Shown one piece after another: positions 63,116 through 64,000 of a DNA stretch of 64,000 nucleotides. The position numbers and the translations under genes were made by a program. The notes below the pieces were generated by a model that was not told where the DNA came from, did not search any database, and was given only the letters and a program-made list of their open reading frames with translations. The stretch's first letter is position 1; every line of letters starts with the position of its first letter. The stretch comes from Actinomycetes bacterium (GTDB lineage: Bacteria > Actinomycetota > Actinomycetes > Actinomycetales > Dermatophilaceae): contig JAKOPT010000045.1 of the NCBI GenBank assembly GCA_029778715.1, positions 62,001 through 126,000 of the forward strand, in the 5' to 3' direction.

Positions 63116-64000
63116 TCAGGTGTAGACGGTGGTGAAGCGCTCGTTGAGTTCGCGGGCGTGGTAGAAGATGCCCTTGGCGATCTGGTCCGGGGTCCACTTC
63201 ACGAGCGGGCGGTCGCGGTAGGCGGGGTAGCCACCGGCGTAGACCTCGTTGCGGTTGCCCGACGGGTCGAAGAAGTAGATCGTCTGGCCGCGGGTGATGC
63301 CGTGGCGGGTCGGGCCGATGTCGATCGGCACGTCGTCCATGGCGAACAGGTCACCGGCGCGCCCGACCTCGGTCCAGTCACCGAGCTTGAAGGCGAAGTG
63401 GTGGAGCTTGCCCTGGGAGTCGCCGGGGGGGCCTTCGAGGACGGCGAGCTGGTGGATCTGGTTGTTCGCGGTCATCCAGGTGGCGATGAAGTGGGCGTCG
63501 TTGTCGTCGAGGTCGGTCTGGACCCGCTCGGTGGGGTAGAAGTCGAAGACCTGGGTGAGGAAGCGCTCCATGCCACGCACGTCCTCGGCGAGGATGAGGG
63601 CGTGGTCGAGGGCCGGGACGCCGACACCGACGAGGTGGCGCGGGAACGCCTCGGGGTTGTGGGTGCCGACCTCGGTGCCGATGAGGGTGGCCTCGTGGTA
63701 GACCTCGAAGAGGTGACCGCTCGGGGTTTCGAAGCGGATGCCGTCACCGATCTCGGGGTTTTCGCCCTTGCTCATCCGCTGCACCGTCGCGCCGGCCGCC
63801 TGGGCGTTGCGCTCGATGTCGTCGATGTCCTCGGACTTCTCGACCTTCCAGCCGAACTTGACCAGGCCGACGCCGCCCTCTTCGAGGACGACCGAGTGGT
63901 GGTCCCACTCGTCCCAGCCCTTGTAGTACACCTTGCCGTCCTGGGTCAGCGTCTCGTAGAGACCCAGGGTGTTGGCGTAGTGGCTCTTGGCTTCGGCCAT
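63116..64000 (-). CDS. Catechol 2,3-dioxygenase (extradiol), 5' end outside window
   Basis: VOC fold: HFATW-like ATWM..., HHFAFKLGDW, GQTIYFFDPSGNRNEVYAGGY; N-terminus appears to continue beyond 64000. Confidence 0.92.
   Translation of the reverse strand: MAEAKSHYANTLGLYETLTQDGKVYYKGWDEWDHHSVVLEEGGVGLVKFGWKVEKSEDIDDIERNAQAAGATVQRMSKGENPEIGDGIRFETPSGHLFEVYHEATLIGTEVGTHNPEAFPRHLVGVGVPALDHALILAEDVRGMERFLTQVFDFYPTERVQTDLDDNDAHFIATWMTANNQIHQLAVLEGPPGDSQGKLHHFAFKLGDWTEVGRAGDLFAMDDVPIDIGPTRHGITRGQTIYFFDPSGNRNEVYAGGYPAYRDRPLVKWTPDQIAKGIFYHARELNERFTTVYT

Overview
High-GC actinobacterial chromosome segment (Intrasporangiaceae/Dermatophilaceae-like by gene order; taxonomy is inference). Left part: conserved cell-division/signalling block (FtsW/RodA C-terminus, PbpA, PknB, PabA/TrpG, class E sortase, DUF881, CrgA, rhomboid, cyclophilin). 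Next: M23 peptidase, phospholipase D-like protein, and a sulfur/persulfide gene set (MBL-rhodanese, TauE, rhodanese lipoprotein, SQR-like flavoprotein, thioredoxin-rhodanese) whose three control regions each carry a CsoR/CstR-type palindrome. Then TetR, DUF779/aldehyde dehydrogenase, an AbiE-like toxin-antitoxin pair with a paralog remnant, tRNA-Ala/tRNA-Ile, DUF3566, gyrA and gyrB. Beyond a gene-poor gap: a Tat-exported protein with a two-component system, an M4 protease and a LuxR-type ATPase without HTH. Right end: a meta-cleavage/phenol catabolic region (dmp-like lower pathway, two IclR regulators, multicomponent phenol hydroxylase, catechol 2,3-dioxygenase) interrupted by a type II restriction-modification pair. 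The most striking signal is not a gene: the octamer GTATGCCG/CGGCATAC occurs about 100 times (hand tally) on both strands, in coding and intergenic DNA, forcing rare codons (ATA, TAT, GCA). In addition, several unrelated families of dispersed intergenic inverted repeats are present (a 32-bp palindrome x7, an ~85-bp element x6, and several long hairpins).
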